Source: Enoplolaimus lenunculus
Lineage: Eukaryota > Nematoda > Enoplea > Enoplida > Thoracostomopsidae
Direction of reading: 5' to 3'
Length of the DNA stretch: 64,000 nucleotides
Assembly: GCA_030248215.1 (NCBI GenBank)
Contig: JASANG010000914.1
Location: forward strand, 1-64,000
How positions within the stretch are numbered: the stretch's first letter is position 1; the number at the start of each line of letters is the position of its first letter. Position numbers and translations under genes: made by a program. The notes under the pieces are model-generated. The model was not told where the DNA came from, made no database searches, and was given only the letters and a program-made list of their open reading frames with translations. Of the stretch, positions 21,831 through 33,785 are shown piece by piece.

Positions 21831-24800
21831 CTATGCATCTTTATTTCCTTTCAGCCGTCCGTTTTCATCGGCGTTAGCTAACTCAATTGTCTTCGTTGCC
21901 ATCGCTAAAACACCGTCGTACGTTTCGTTTCCGCCAATAAACCCGCTTGCGTGCACAAAAACACATCCATCAATACCGCTAACTGTGGATAATTCAGTAC
22001 TGCGCAACGATCGCCACGATTCCGGCAATGGAAGTCTAAAACAATAGAAGAAAACAATAATCATCTGTACTACGCTAGTTACATAATGATGTAAAATATG
22101 AATAAGCAATGTAACATGAAATAACATTAAGACAGGAGTATAGAAATAATTTCAGAAAGCGCGAGATACATTCTATAAAATTTCAAAATGTGGATTTCTC
22201 GTGTCGCCAACTAAACCCATGGACGAAAATTTTGACCCATGTAACTTTCAGTTGTATTAATCATCAAAAACACTACAACCAGGGTGCAACCGGAATTACA
22301 ATTTACCGGAACCGGAATTTGAAAAAATAACCGGAAACCGAAAATGAAAAGTATATGCCACCGAAAAATTCATTTTAATTTTCTTCTTTTTTGGAAAATT
22401 ATTGGCGAAATAACGCCACGGAAGCGAAATCTACCTTAGATGGTTTCATTTCGACGATTGTCAAGATTTACATACTATACTATTGAAACGTATTTAATTT
22501 TTATTGTTATTTTTTGAAAGACAGAGAGAAAATTTACTGTCATACATATTATTGTAACCCACCAGTAACCGAACATGAGAAACCCACAACTCAGCTCAAT
22601 TCAATGCAACATAAGTCGCCTTACTTTTCTAACGCTTACCTGAGATCAAACGAACCGCTATGTATACTGGCACAGCTGACCCGCCAACTGCCTCCTATAT
22701 CTTGAAACAACGCAAATTTAACTTCTCCAACAATTCCAAGCTCTTCTTCAATCGCGAACAAATGTTCTTTCCACGGAACACCTCCGTTTTCAAACGTTAT
22801 GACACATCCAGATTCATGCACCTATCAAAACAACCACCGTCTTAAAATACTAGCAACGCCTTGATGTATTCACCCTTTCCTACCGAGATATTTCCATCTT
22901 ATCGGATACTTACTACAATCTAGGATTCAAACGACAGCCTCTCGAATGAAGGTATTTAGCATCATCACTCAGCGATAGGAGCTTGACGATTGTGCCCAAG
23001 TGCGTCGGGGCTCTCAAACTTCAACCTACACATACGTGTATCGGTTCTGAAACTCGTAAAAACAATAAGTCCTCCAACTACATTGTCTTTTGTACAGTTG
23101 ATGATTTCACGGAATAAAGCCATCATGCATATTTAGTTGTCGACCACTTCTCGCATTTGGTCATAAGGTAAAATCATTATTGTGGCGTTATACTTGTTAA
23201 TAAAATACCTCATAACGACTACGAATTGCTTCCCTGACAATTTTTTTCGCAGGCAAATACACATTATAAAAAAACTGCAGCCGATCGATCAATTCTTGGC
23301 CTGCGTACATCATCGCGTCTTTGAATCGAGCTAAACGAGTCTAAAAGTCATTACGGCAAAACATAGTAATGAAACAAAATAACCATCTTATAATGCAGCC
23401 GACGGACGTGCAATTACGCTTAGTGAAAAGAATAATTATATTATATACATAGCTATCATAGCGCTTTCTCAAATAAAATACCTGTAAAATTTTTAACAAT
23501 AGCCTATTCTGTAGACTATCGGTAAAAAGACCTAATTTGGAGACCAAACGTATTTTAATCATATGTTCTAATTGAGCCGATGACTTTACATACATACTTC
23601 TCTTAATTTTGCTTTCAATTATAAGTCCAATAACAAGATAAGTATTACGTAATAAATTCAAAATTCGTTACATACTTCATTCGTAACATTGGGTTCGTTC
23701 CATGACGGATTGAAATGACCAACACGAGCAGAAAGCGTTGTTGTTATCTTATATCGAAAATAATACATAAAATTTGATAAAAAACCAAAACCAAATTTGT
23801 TCACGTACAACAGAACCAGGTAAATACAGACGCAAGAGCCTTTTGTGTTCCGGCAAAATTTTCGGTTATACCATGCAATTTAAGTTTCAAGCTATGCATT
23901 TTTTGCAATTTTCGCCAGTTTTTAAATCGTATTATACCAAAGAATCACTACTATGAAACATTTTTGATCATTAAAATTTCTCTGTAAAAAATGGAAATGC
24001 CAAATTTAACGGAAATAGATGCACTCACTCAGTACTGAATTATGCTTGTCTAGCAATAAACGGATATTTTGACAAAACAAAATAAATTGTTTCAGAACAT
24101 TTATTTTAATTCGTCCCGGCACGGCCCCGGCACCAGTAAAAATTCCAGCCGGGAACTTCTCTACTTACCTAGCAGAGCACTAATGCAAATACCTTGGCGT
24201 TCCGTCATAACAGTTAATGCCATTGTCAACTGCATCGATTTCCTCAATAAAACGTTCGTACATTAATCCAAATAATTCATCCACCAGTGGAGTGTGACTA
24301 TCAGCCTGTAACCACCAGAATAACTTTAAAAAATCGTATATTCAGCCCAGAAACCAAATATCAATCAACAGTTACGCGCATCGTACGGCGTAATACGCAA
24401 TGCGATTATTTCAAAATCGAGATGTGCTACTTTCAAATTATTTATCGTCAGATGCGTAGCAATACGTTTTAAACAAACAAAAAACAAACTAAAACACTTT
24501 GTTAGACCTAGCGTAGACAACGTCTCTTTAGCGCCGCATTTTGGACCCACTCCACAAATTTTCGGTGTGTGTACCTTTCTCAAAACCTCGCAGTGAACAT
24601 AACTTTGAAGAATGTAACCAGATCGATTTGACGGCGATGAGGATTGCAACAGCTAACACTAAAAATGTGAGCGGTATACCCACATTACTAAGGGGGCTCT
24701 AATGGAAAACCCACGCCCGTAAGGTACATTCTTTTCCTCACAGAATCTACCCAGTTGCACACTCTTGTTAAAGAGTGAATCGTTCACTCTTGGTTAGACT

Positions 24801-27139
24801 TATACATTGCAAGAACTATTATAAACTTGAATTCTCTACAGTGTAACCGTTGACTCGAAACATCACAATATTGTTCTCGTCAGTAACCTTAAAACCATTA
24901 AAGAAGGGCTTTGCGTATTGTAATATATACGTTATTCCGTACCTCAAGATTTAACAATTCCGGTATAATTTTTACTCCATAATGACACCATACAAGTCCT
25001 GCAGAGCTCAACTTCGTTCTACCAAATTTTGAGCTATATTTTGGCAGCACGTCGCCCAGTGTTAACGTAAAACCCCTGAAACTTAAGTTAGGATAAGCAA
25101 TGATATTTTCTTTCTCTACAGTTACCAAAACTATTAAGAAAGCGGTAAAAGTGTAGCTGTCCAGGTGAAGAATTTCGTAACATAAAATCACGCCAGGCTA
25201 ATGCATAACACAATCTTTGCGAAGGTATAGTCTACAGCACAACTTATTCGTGCTGGATACGCAATAGCTTGTTACTTGCGGACCGCTATGTGAGTGTAAT
25301 TACAAACAAACGCTTAATTATATACATTGCCGCACTATAGAGACTGATTTACAAAGTTTATATATCGAAACCTTTAGCAGACACAATGGAACAGGCGTGG
25401 CACTAGACATAGTACAACTGACGCACTTTTGATGATGATCAAAACGCTTCTTTACTGGATCATATTCACCGCCAACATCAACGACAACATCGCAAATATC
25501 CAATTCAGCTTTGTTTCGAGACCTAATGTAAGCACATTATTTTCTTTTGCTAGTGTTGTGATATTGAATTTATTTCAAAAGTGTATAAAGGTGCACTAGG
25601 AGCGCCACGTGTTTGCGTGATATGCAGTTGACCTAAGTATAGAGAGACTACAGCCATCTGGTTGCTTGACACGTATGCTTTGTCATATAGTTGTCAGTCA
25701 GCTCGAAAAGCGGGATACGGGTGGTTTCGATCTAGCTATTTTCTGCGTGCCAGGCAGACGCTTTTATCTCTGCTCCGCATGGCTCCGGCTAGCATACATA
25801 CACTGGACTGCACTATATTGCATGTGCACCAGGGTGCAAGCGAAATTCCGGCTCCTGTTCCGGCATTTTTCACCTTCCGGCTCCGGTAAGTTTTTACCGG
25901 AATTAAAAATTCCGACATTAAAATTTGGCCAGTCGAAATTAAAATACTTTACTAAAAAATGACGATAAAAATTAAATATATTTATTTCATTAGTGTAGTA
26001 TGCAAACCTTGACAAACGTCGAAAATTAACCATCGAAGGTAGATTTCACTTCCATGGGTTATGAAAATCTAAAAAAACAGCAGATAAAGTGAATACCTAT
26101 CTCCAGCTAGGGTTATTTCACCAATATTACAAAAAAGAAAATTAGAACGAATTTTTCGGTGGCATGTATTTTTGATCTTCCGGTTCCAGTTCCGGTAATT
26201 TTTTCAAATTCCGGTTCCGGTGCCGGTAAATTGTAATTCTGGGTGCACCCTGATGTGCACATAACGGACACGCATGTCTCCAAAGCTTACATTCCCCCAT
26301 TTTCGCCAGTGTCTTTCCTTGTCCGTCCGCCAGGTTATGGGTGGTTTCGAACAAACGACCTTCTGCGTGTCGGCCAGGCGCTGTAACTTCTACGCCAAGC
26401 ACGTCTCTCTAACTACCTTTATCGTCGACTATATATGTCGACCATATGTTGCCGACCACCATACATATACTGCACTGCACTATATTACATGTGCACATAA
26501 GGGACAAGCATGTCTCACATGCTTATTGCTTACATGCCCCAATTTTCACGAGTGTCTTTACTTGACCATCCACCCTATTTCAAACTGAACACCGTGTTAA
26601 TAGCGCGGCACTTCACCATTATGTCCACGGAGTCCCCCATATTAGTCAAGGTAGGAACCGGGACTTCAGACCTTTTAACTAAGCAGCGGGAAAAGCCGGT
26701 TACCGGTGGTTTCGAACGAGCGATCTTCTGCGTGTCGGGCAGACACTGTAACTTCTGCGTCACGTAGCACGTCTCTATAACTACCTTTATCGTCGACTAT
26801 ATATATCGACCGTATGCTGCCGGCCAGCATACATATACTGCACTGCACTATATTGCATGTACACATAACGGACAAGAATGTCTCACATGCTTACAATAGT
26901 TAACAACCGACTAACTCGAAAAAATGCATGGTTACTGGTTACCTAACAATCTGAGCATGTCTGTATTCAGGCAACGTTTGCAACAGAAAACAAGCGATAA
27001 CGTCGTCACAATGAAACACTCCATCATGCGTTCCAATTTTTACGCCAGTAGTCATTCTACGAACTTTACTTGGTATGCCCGTTGATATCAATTTCCGATA
27101 CAAATTGCAAGACATAAACTGATTAAAGAAGAAGCACAC
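21831..27139 (-). CDS. MYG1: MYG1 exonuclease (C12orf10 family)
   Basis: MYG1 is a DHH-type 3'-5' RNA exonuclease found in nucleus and mitochondria. Exons in gene order: 26943 to 27115 or 27139, 25427-25522, 24943-25075, 24193-24305, 23676-23754, 23209-23340, 22640-22821, 21831-22035. With the ATG at 27115 the coding length is 1113 bp, 370 residues; human MYG1 has 376. Landmarks are [39 protein letters not shown] (catalytic Asp/His motifs), [52 protein letters not shown] and [18 protein letters not shown]. The basic, Ser-rich start after 27115 ([13 protein letters not shown]) looks like a mitochondrial presequence. All phases close if exon 5 begins at 23754, where the preceding bases are TTTTCG rather than AG. 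The large intron 1 is packed with SINE-like repeats and a hAT MITE. Confidence 0.94.
22280..22500. mobile_element. truncated hAT-type MITE in MYG1 intron 7
   Basis: It begins CAGGGTGCAACCGGAATTAC and is related in reverse orientation to the element at 25830-26252; both carry the GAAATCTACCTT word. The far terminus is not visible. Confidence 0.55.
25660..26300 (-). mobile_element. tRNA-derived SINE-like repeat interrupted by a hAT MITE
   Basis: Repeat family S1 carries on the minus strand a B-box-like GTTCGAAACCACC (here diverged) and a tail with CTGCACTATATTGCATGTGCACATAACGG read on plus. This copy spans about 25660-25829 and resumes at 26253 after the hAT element. Other copies are at 26310-26560 and 26690-26895. 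The B box and tandem dispersal suggest a tRNA-derived SINE. Confidence 0.55.
25830..26252. mobile_element. hAT-type MITE nested in a SINE, perfect 8 bp duplication
   Basis: The 423 bp element starts CAGGGTGCAAGCGAAATTCC and ends GTAATTCTGGGTGCACCCTG. The octamer atgtgcac is identical on both sides (25822-25829, 26253-26260). It splits an S1 SINE-like repeat within MYG1 intron 1. Confidence 0.87.
26310..26560 (-). mobile_element. S1 SINE-like repeat
   Basis: It holds GGTGGTTTCGAACAAACGAC (minus-strand B box), CTTCTGCGTGTCGG, GTCGACTATATATGTCGAC and TATATTACATGTGCACATAA in the same order as the other S1 copies. It lies in MYG1 intron 1. Confidence 0.55.
26690..26895 (-). mobile_element. S1 SINE-like repeat
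   Basis: The order of blocks is as in 26310-26560: GGTGGTTTCGAACGAGCGAT, CTTCTGCGTGTCGGGCAGAC, then TATATTGCATGTACACATAA. It ends about 50 bp before MYG1 exon 1. Confidence 0.55.
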
Positions 27140-27214
27140 CAGTGTTTTAATGACACTCTGTGTATCATATGTAGTCAGATTGTATTGAGGGGAAAGTGCA
27201 ATTGTCCTGAAATC

Positions 27215-27595
27215 CCTACAGTAACGCTTGTGATAAGTTGGATAGGCTGGGGTACGACGATTTTTAGTTCTGAAATAGCAGCTGAAAATGAGGGACGCTC
27301 CCAGGAGGTTTCGAACTCGGTCGACAGATTATCAGTCCAGACCGCTATCCACTGAGCCACGCAGCCTCACAATCAATTGCTGAGCTTTTCTGTTTTTATG
27401 CCTTATAAGAACCTCAACATTGTACACATGTATCTTGGTTCTTCCATGTTTTTACTGCTGCTGCATATGAAGGCACTGCATATGAGGCACTACATATGCA
27501 GCAGTGAGTTTTACCAATGTGCAGCATCAGCATGAGGTTATTAATTACTTGTCTCTATGCATCCGCGTGTCACAACACTAACGTTTCCGGTCGAT
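27215..27595 (-). mobile_element. S2 tRNA-derived SINE-like repeat
   Basis: On the minus strand it contains GTGGCTCAGTGGATAGC (A box) and GAGTTCGAAACCTCC (B box) at tRNA spacing, followed by CCCTCATTTTCAGCTG. The other flank is a 200 bp body with TTATAAGGCATAAAAACAG. Copies are at 27775-28095 (same orientation) and decayed ones near 52780-52990 and 53833-53970. It lies just upstream of the MYG1 start. Confidence 0.7.
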
Positions 27596-27774
27596 GATAA
27601 GTACATGCGCCGTTATGACGTTTGGAGGCATACGAACCGAGTACAGACGAGGTTATAACTGCTTACCCAGTACCAACGTAAACGTACAAATGGTACTGGA
27701 ACATTTAAATCCAGTAATCAAAGCCAAACTTGCGGTAACAACAAATGGTCACTAGCATAGTAATTCATATTGTG

Positions 27775-28095
27775 ATAAGTTGGGTAAGCTAGGGTACGAC
27801 AGTTTTTAGTTCTATGTTTTCAGCAGCTGAAAATGAGGGACGCTCCCAGGAGCTTTCGAACTCGGATCGACAGATTTTTAGTCCAGCGCGCTATTCACTG
27901 AGCCACGCCGCCTCACAATCAACTGCTCAGTTTTTCTGTTTTTATGCCTTATAAAAACCTCAACATTATACACATGTATCTTGGTTCTTCCATGTTTCAC
28001 TGCTGCTGCACATGAAGGCACTACATATGCAGCAGTGTTTTTACCGATGTACAGCATCAGCATGAGGTTATTATTTGCCTCCATACATCCGCATG
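27775..28095 (-). mobile_element. S2 tRNA-derived SINE-like repeat
   Basis: A second copy, tandem to and closely similar to 27215-27595, with the same A-box and B-box words and the same body. The pair is separated by about 180 bp of unrelated DNA. Confidence 0.7.
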
Positions 28096-28497
28096 TCACA
28101 TCTACTCTTGATTAATTCAAACTTCAGCGTTAAAGCTAAACAATTTCTGGTCAGTTGAATAGTAAACAAGTTGGAGCAGGTCAAACGCAAACCATAGGCA
28201 TACCAAAAAGGGACCATGTGAAAAATAAGGACTTGCCCCCTGCGAAATAGGGGCACCGGGGGCAGCTGAGACTTAGAAGTTTAAGCTTAGGCTTAAGCTA
28301 TAGGCTTAAATAGCGAGCACTTTAGTTTCGTGTATTAACAGAATAAAGGCAGAAACCTGCATTGTTTGAAGCTGTTAAGAAAAGCCGCCTTGTATTTCGT
28401 TTCGAGTTTTCTACGTTAAACTTTACTTGAAGTCAAACAAAACCTAGTAGCATCTATAAAGCAGTGCAATAGACATAGCGAGCGATGGTGGCTCACT

Positions 28498-29010
28498 GTT
28501 TTGTTTTATATTGTGAGAGGGCATGCAGCACATTTTCATGTCAAATTTGTTTCAGATTTTAAAAAGTCTATCATATTGTAGCTGCCACAAGCATTGCTAG
28601 CAAGACCATGAACCTGTTTTGCACTTAAAACATGGCTGAAATCTCTATTTCAATTTTTAGATATGCGCAGCTAGACCAAGGCCCTCGACAAATAATACAA
28701 TCCCCCCGAGACCAAACCCCCCACCAAACCCCCCCCCCCCCCCGACCCCTCAACACCAGCCGTTGTTTCGTTTTATATTGTGAGAGGGCATTCAGTAAAT
28801 TTTCGTTTAATATCTGTATTCTAGATGTTACAAATCTATCATACTGTAGCTGCCACAACTGTAAATGGAAATCTCTTCATGTTTCGCTCGCACTGCTACC
28901 AAAACCATAAACCTGTTTTACTCTTAAAAGCATAGCTGAGACCTTTTACTGCTATACTAGCTACTTCGATTTTTAGATATGAGCAGCTTGCAATACCTCA
29001 ACACAGCCGT
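28498..29010. repeat. two-copy diverged tandem duplication
   Basis: Unit 1 begins TTTTATATTGTGAGAGGGCAT near 28504 and unit 2 begins with the same words near 28772. Both continue through CTATCATA.TGTAGCTGCCAC and TTTTTAGATATG. A C-run of about 15 bases lies between them. There is no coding potential. Confidence 0.7.
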
Positions 29011-30323
29011 TGTTCATCTTGGTTTATCTCGTTTAAAATGTATACATACATACGTGTGTTTGGCGATAACACCCGAGTCAGTTTTCGATTTTCAATAAAA
29101 GGCCAAAAGCAAAATTATCGTGTGGTATGGTGAACACCTGGCGTCCCGTGAACAACTACACAGTATTTATACTGCGCAACTGAGAGAAAGCAAAATTCGT
29201 TAAATACTCCACGTACACCGGTTCGTCTGTGTTATTTGCGTTTGTATATTGTCAGGACCGCGCTTAGCGCCACAGCCCACTCTCCTCGTAGGGCGCCGGC
29301 CTGAAGAGGTCCCACCTTTACAAACCAAATCAATTTTAAAAGCTCTACTGAGAATAAAGACTTTGAGAAGTTTGAACACAGAAATTGTAACTAGTTTCTT
29401 GGGTCGCTTCGCTCGTGAAATTTCTTTAATACATTTAGTATTCGTACTAAACGGCATTAACTTGTACAGTTCTCACGGCAATTCTAGGCATCTGATCTCG
29501 CACCAAATCCATGCAAGCTAATATGTTTTGGGATTGAATTTTGTAAAAAAAGGACTAAAAGACTTGTATAATGATGGTTTTCAAATATTTTGCTCGATGG
29601 TTTCAATCATCAACGTACATGCAATAATAGCGAAAATTATAAAGTATAGAGACAGAAAAAGACACAAGAATGCAAGGGAGAAAACAGAGAGAAAGCTGAG
29701 GAATAATAGCGGAAACAGAAAAATTGCATAAAATTACCACCTGGAAAGAAACGTTTAAAAGGCAGTAGCAGTTTTAGAACTGGTGGAGTGAATCCAATTT
29801 TGCCCCCATAGATTTTTAGACCCACTATAAATTATGTGAGACGGAACCTGTACATATATATGGCCGTCTGACACTTTTTGACTTCTCTATGGCGATGGAA
29901 TCGCAATGGTCTATGATATTTATATTCGAAACTCGCTTTTGCGCTTTTTTGAGTTTCTGAACATTTATCTTTGTTTCTAAAGCACATCTTTTAACTTGTT
30001 GCTTTAAAGGAGTAAAGTACCCTACAAGCTGATTACTATGAGCATAGAAACTTTTAATTGTAAAAATATTTTTATTGTGCAACTACCTCAATAGCGCTGG
30101 GTATTCGGTTAAGAACATTGCTCTGACTAATAAATACTTGCGTTGGCCACCTGAGATTGAGTTGATTTGGTTTGTCTTTGATTCTATCGAATGTCAGTCT
30201 TCCCTCGAACTATAAATACATGAGTCGTTTTACGTTCCAAAACAACAGAACCGTGTTAAAATATACTTAAGTACGCTAAATCGTACAACATCAGCCCATG
30301 TATTTTCAGTAGTGCCCCGCTCT

Positions 30324-30497
30324 CAGCGGTGGATTCAGAAATTTCTGACTGGTGCAGGGTCGAAAATGTTTGGAAACGCAATTTTTTAGCCAAAATTTTT
30401 CTGAGGAAAAAATTGTAATGTTGGGGAAAAATATCATTTTATCACAAAAAATTTTTGACCGGGGACGTACGTCCTTCCGCCCCCTCTGGAACCGCTA
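30324..30497. mobile_element. hAT-type MITE, CAGCGGTGG family
   Basis: It begins CAGCGGTGGATTCAGAAATT and ends CCCCTCTGGAACCGCTA, inverted termini typical of a hAT subgroup. Flanks cccgctct and cccgtctt are similar. Related termini occur alone at 41162 and 43157. Confidence 0.6.
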
Positions 30498-32199
30498 GAG
30501 CCCGTCTTCTCAAAGACCGAAACAGACTAGGCTTAAATCTTGCACCATTTGTTTACTTGGGCTTTGGAAAAGCTTTGTTTTACTTGTGTTTATTATGCTT
30601 TGCAGGCTTAAGCCTATAGGAGTTTTGGTTGATACATTGTTAAAGAGATATATAAATACTGGTTCAAAATTTCAGGCCCAGCTCTAGTTTTTATATATCG
30701 AAAGATAATGCCGATTTGGCTCCTCATAACATCCACCTGATGATTTCAATTAAATTTCAATTCTTCAGACTTGAATATATGCTTTCGCTTTTTGTCATGT
30801 GATGGATTACTGCAGAATTGAAAATGTACCTATTTTCAACAGTTTTAAGAAATCTATATTTTTCATGAAAGTATGTTATTGTGTAAAAGCGACGCGTTTT
30901 GTTGAATTGCGTCATTTTTTGCGTATGATGAGTGATGACTGGTTTAGTGCACCTAATTTACAATTAATTTCGCTACAGAAGTGTAAGAGGAAAGTTTTTC
31001 TGTCAACAACCAAAACCATTTGCAGATTGCCATATTTGCAAGATAGTCTTTTACTAATTAGCATCATACTCAGTTAGGTTTGCGTCTCATTAAATAAATC
31101 AAGAGCGATCAGAATTTAAAACGACGCCCAGTATGTAATCTCGAGACGCGACTTTTATAACATATATATAGTAGATTTCGTTTCTTTAGTACGTAACGGC
31201 CTTATTGGAAGCAAATTTTTCATTGGGTTAATTTTTATTGTTCCCATAAATATCAAGCTTTGGTGAAATTTTTTTTAATTTTTTAATTTTGGAATGTTTT
31301 AGAAATCAAAATTTTAAATTATCATGAAATTATGCAGTAATGTGGTTCAATATTTAAACTCAGGCTTGAGTACAGAATTTGTTTTCGTCAGCTCCAACTA
31401 TTTTAATGATGAAACAATGCAACAAAAAAAATTTTACAAATAGCATTTTGAATATCCAGCGGATATATATCCGGATACGCCGTTTCTTTTCGGATACATA
31501 TCTGGATATTTTTCGTAACCGGATATCCAAATATCCGGATATCCGGTACCCACCAGAAACGTGGGTATATGGGATTAAAAGCAATCACAAGGAATTACGT
31601 CCTGTGCTAGCACAAGTCGTAATTTCATCCTAGACTAGCCAATTCGAAATTGGGCTAAATTACGAATTGGGCTACTGCATATATATTAAAAGCGAACAGC
31701 TATACGTTTCGAGGATGGTGTTGAGCAAGTAGACCAATGTTTGTTTTTTAAAATCATTGTTTCTCTCGATATTTGTTTTCTGTCACAATGATATTCTTTA
31801 CATATTTTTTATTTCAAACAATAAAAATTGGAGATATGCTATCGTTCATGCCTACAGTAATAACTATTCTACCAGATTTTAGTGCAATGTAATGAATGGG
31901 TGATTAAATGTTTTGCAGGACTGCAATATAGAAGGTTTCGATTCTGGACTATTTTTCTGGTTAATAGGCTAAGGTTTAGGATTAGGAATAGCATTTACTT
32001 TTCGTTTATCCTTAGGATTAGAAATATATATATATATGCTGAATTTGGGGTTACGGCCCTAACACTAACATTGGCTGTAAGTTTTATAATTCGGCCAATG
32101 TTGCTTTTATGGGCGTCCAGTTTTCCCGCAGGGCAGCAAAACGCAGGGGCGTAATCGAGACAAAATCATATACTCCTGCCGACAGCATTACGGGCAGGT

Positions 32200-32665
32200 G
32201 GGAAAAGGGTACAGCCTTGCTTCGGGCAAATGAGATAACGGGACAGCTGCAATTTTTCGCTGGAAAAACAGGAAAATATAGACAGACCTGTTTCGCTCAA
32301 ATGGAAAAAAACGAAAACCGGACAGCTGCAATTTTTCGCTCGGAAAACGGGACAGTTATATATGTTTCGGGTCGCAGCTGCAATTATGGAACAGCGGGGC
32401 AGCTGCAAATTTTTTACTGGGAAAACGGCACAATGGGTCAGGCCTGTTTCGGGCAAATGGGAAAAACGGACAGCTGCTATTTTTCGCTTGGAAAACGGGA
32501 GAGGTATACATGTTGCGGGGATATGGGAAAACGGGACAGGTGTTTTTCGGGCAAATGGAAAAACGGGACAGCTGCATTTTTTGCTGGAAAACGGGAAAAT
32601 AACACAGTTTTGTTCCGCGCAAATGTGAAAACGGGACAACGGCATATTTTCGCTGCGAAAGCGGG
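32200..32665. repeat. degenerate repeat of GGAAAACGGGACAGCTGC units
   Basis: The word GGAAAACGGGACAGCTGCAA and variants (TTTCGGGCAAATGGAAAAAC) recur about eight times at irregular 50-110 bp spacing. The 193-codon forward frame over it is a repeat by-product. A similar repeat in reverse orientation, with TTTTCCCGTTTTCCA words, lies at 48370-48590. Confidence 0.75.
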
Positions 32666-33526
32666 GTGCAATGGGACACAAAACTCGTGACCTTGGCAGC
32701 CGCAACTGACTTGCATATCACTGCATTTTAATATCTTTAAAAAAGTTCAAAACACGGCAGTGTTGAAAATTTTTGAGCGAGGGTGTGCGGGCGGAATGGA
32801 TCGAAAAATCAATTTTAATCACAATATCTGGCCCGAGTCTATTTCGGACTTCGGCACCTACCAAATGTGGGTAAAACGACCCCCAATGACCCCAGTGTGG
32901 ACGCCCTTGTCATGTGCTTTCCTTGGGAAACGGGAAAATACGGGGCTATATATTTTCGTAGGGAAAACGGGAAATGGACAGTAATATTTTTTTGTTGAGA
33001 TCAATTTTATCAGGTGGGTTACCGCTCCCCCCCCCCCGCACCGCCCCTCGCACATTTCTAAGAAGAGATCTTTGATCACACAAATATTTTGGTAAAGCGA
33101 ACAATACAAAGCCCTCATACATAATTAAAGCGCAAACGTGAAAAGTACAATATTGCAAAAACGTTGTCCGCATTTTGCTTAATTTTGACTTCAAATTGAC
33201 ACAAATTTATAAATTTATCAGGTGAGTTTTCAGCAATAATCCAATTAGCAGTTAGTTTCTGATCGCTTAATCTATTGCCCACTAGAGATCGAATTAAAAG
33301 CTTCTTTATCCGTTATGTCGAAACTATTTTCAGAAATTTTAGATGCTGATGCAGTTTCGGCAGCTACGCCAAACAAATCTAGCTGATTAAGAGCATCTTG
33401 ATGAACATGACAAAATGTAATATCATTTAGTCTTTTTAAGCGTTTTTACTTCGCAAAAGGTTTTCGCTTCAGTCATTTGCTTGAACAATGAAAGCTCGAC
33501 CTGCAGCATGTTTGCATTTAATTCGG

Positions 33527-33677
33527 GGCCAATGTTACTTTTAAGGGGTGTTACAGTAGATTAATCGTATTCCTAAGCCTAAGACTAAGCCTAAGCAAAA
33601 AAATGTAATATAGAATCTAAACCTACTGTTGTATGGACCCACGAGAAACCTAGGCGCCCCTTAAAGTAACATGGGCC
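33527..33677. mobile_element. GGCC-ended MITE, left of the hAT remnant
   Basis: Ends GGCCAATGTTACTTTTAAGG and CGCCCCTTAAAGTAACATGG. Flanks are taattcgg and tatttcgg (seven of eight identical). The interior has CCTAAGCC words. It lies about 110 bp left of the hAT transposase remnant. Confidence 0.8.
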
Positions 33678-33785
33678 TATTTCGGGATAACTAATCACCA
33701 AATCTCGATTGAATTTTATCTGACGACAAAATGTTCTCCAGACTGACTTATCGTTCCATATCCGATGTTGCATCGAAACGAGCGT

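Larger units (their letters stand above)
28096..33526. other. long intergenic region, repeats only
   Basis: No exon of a recognisable family was found. It holds a diverged tandem duplication (28498-29010), a C-rich stretch near 28730, a hAT-type MITE at 30324-30497, an ATCCGGATA-rich block at 31440-31560, a decayed GGCC-type MITE near 31900-32075 and the GGAAAACGGGACAGCTGC repeat block at 32200-32665. Short ORFs at 29200-29520, 29825-30082 and 30799-31077 have no recognisable domain. Confidence 0.5.

Noticed and set aside
27295-27365. Functional tRNA gene on the minus strand
   Set aside because: The A and B boxes are good, but the sequence recurs with the same flanks at 27850-27910, marking a SINE-like repeat.
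28625-28910. Forward and reverse frames over the C-run near 28730
   Set aside because: Created by the homopolymer and the surrounding tandem duplication.
32109-32690. 193-codon forward frame and overlapping reverse frames
   Set aside because: Generated by the GGAAAACGGGACAGCTGC repeat, with no domain; open in both directions for the same reason.
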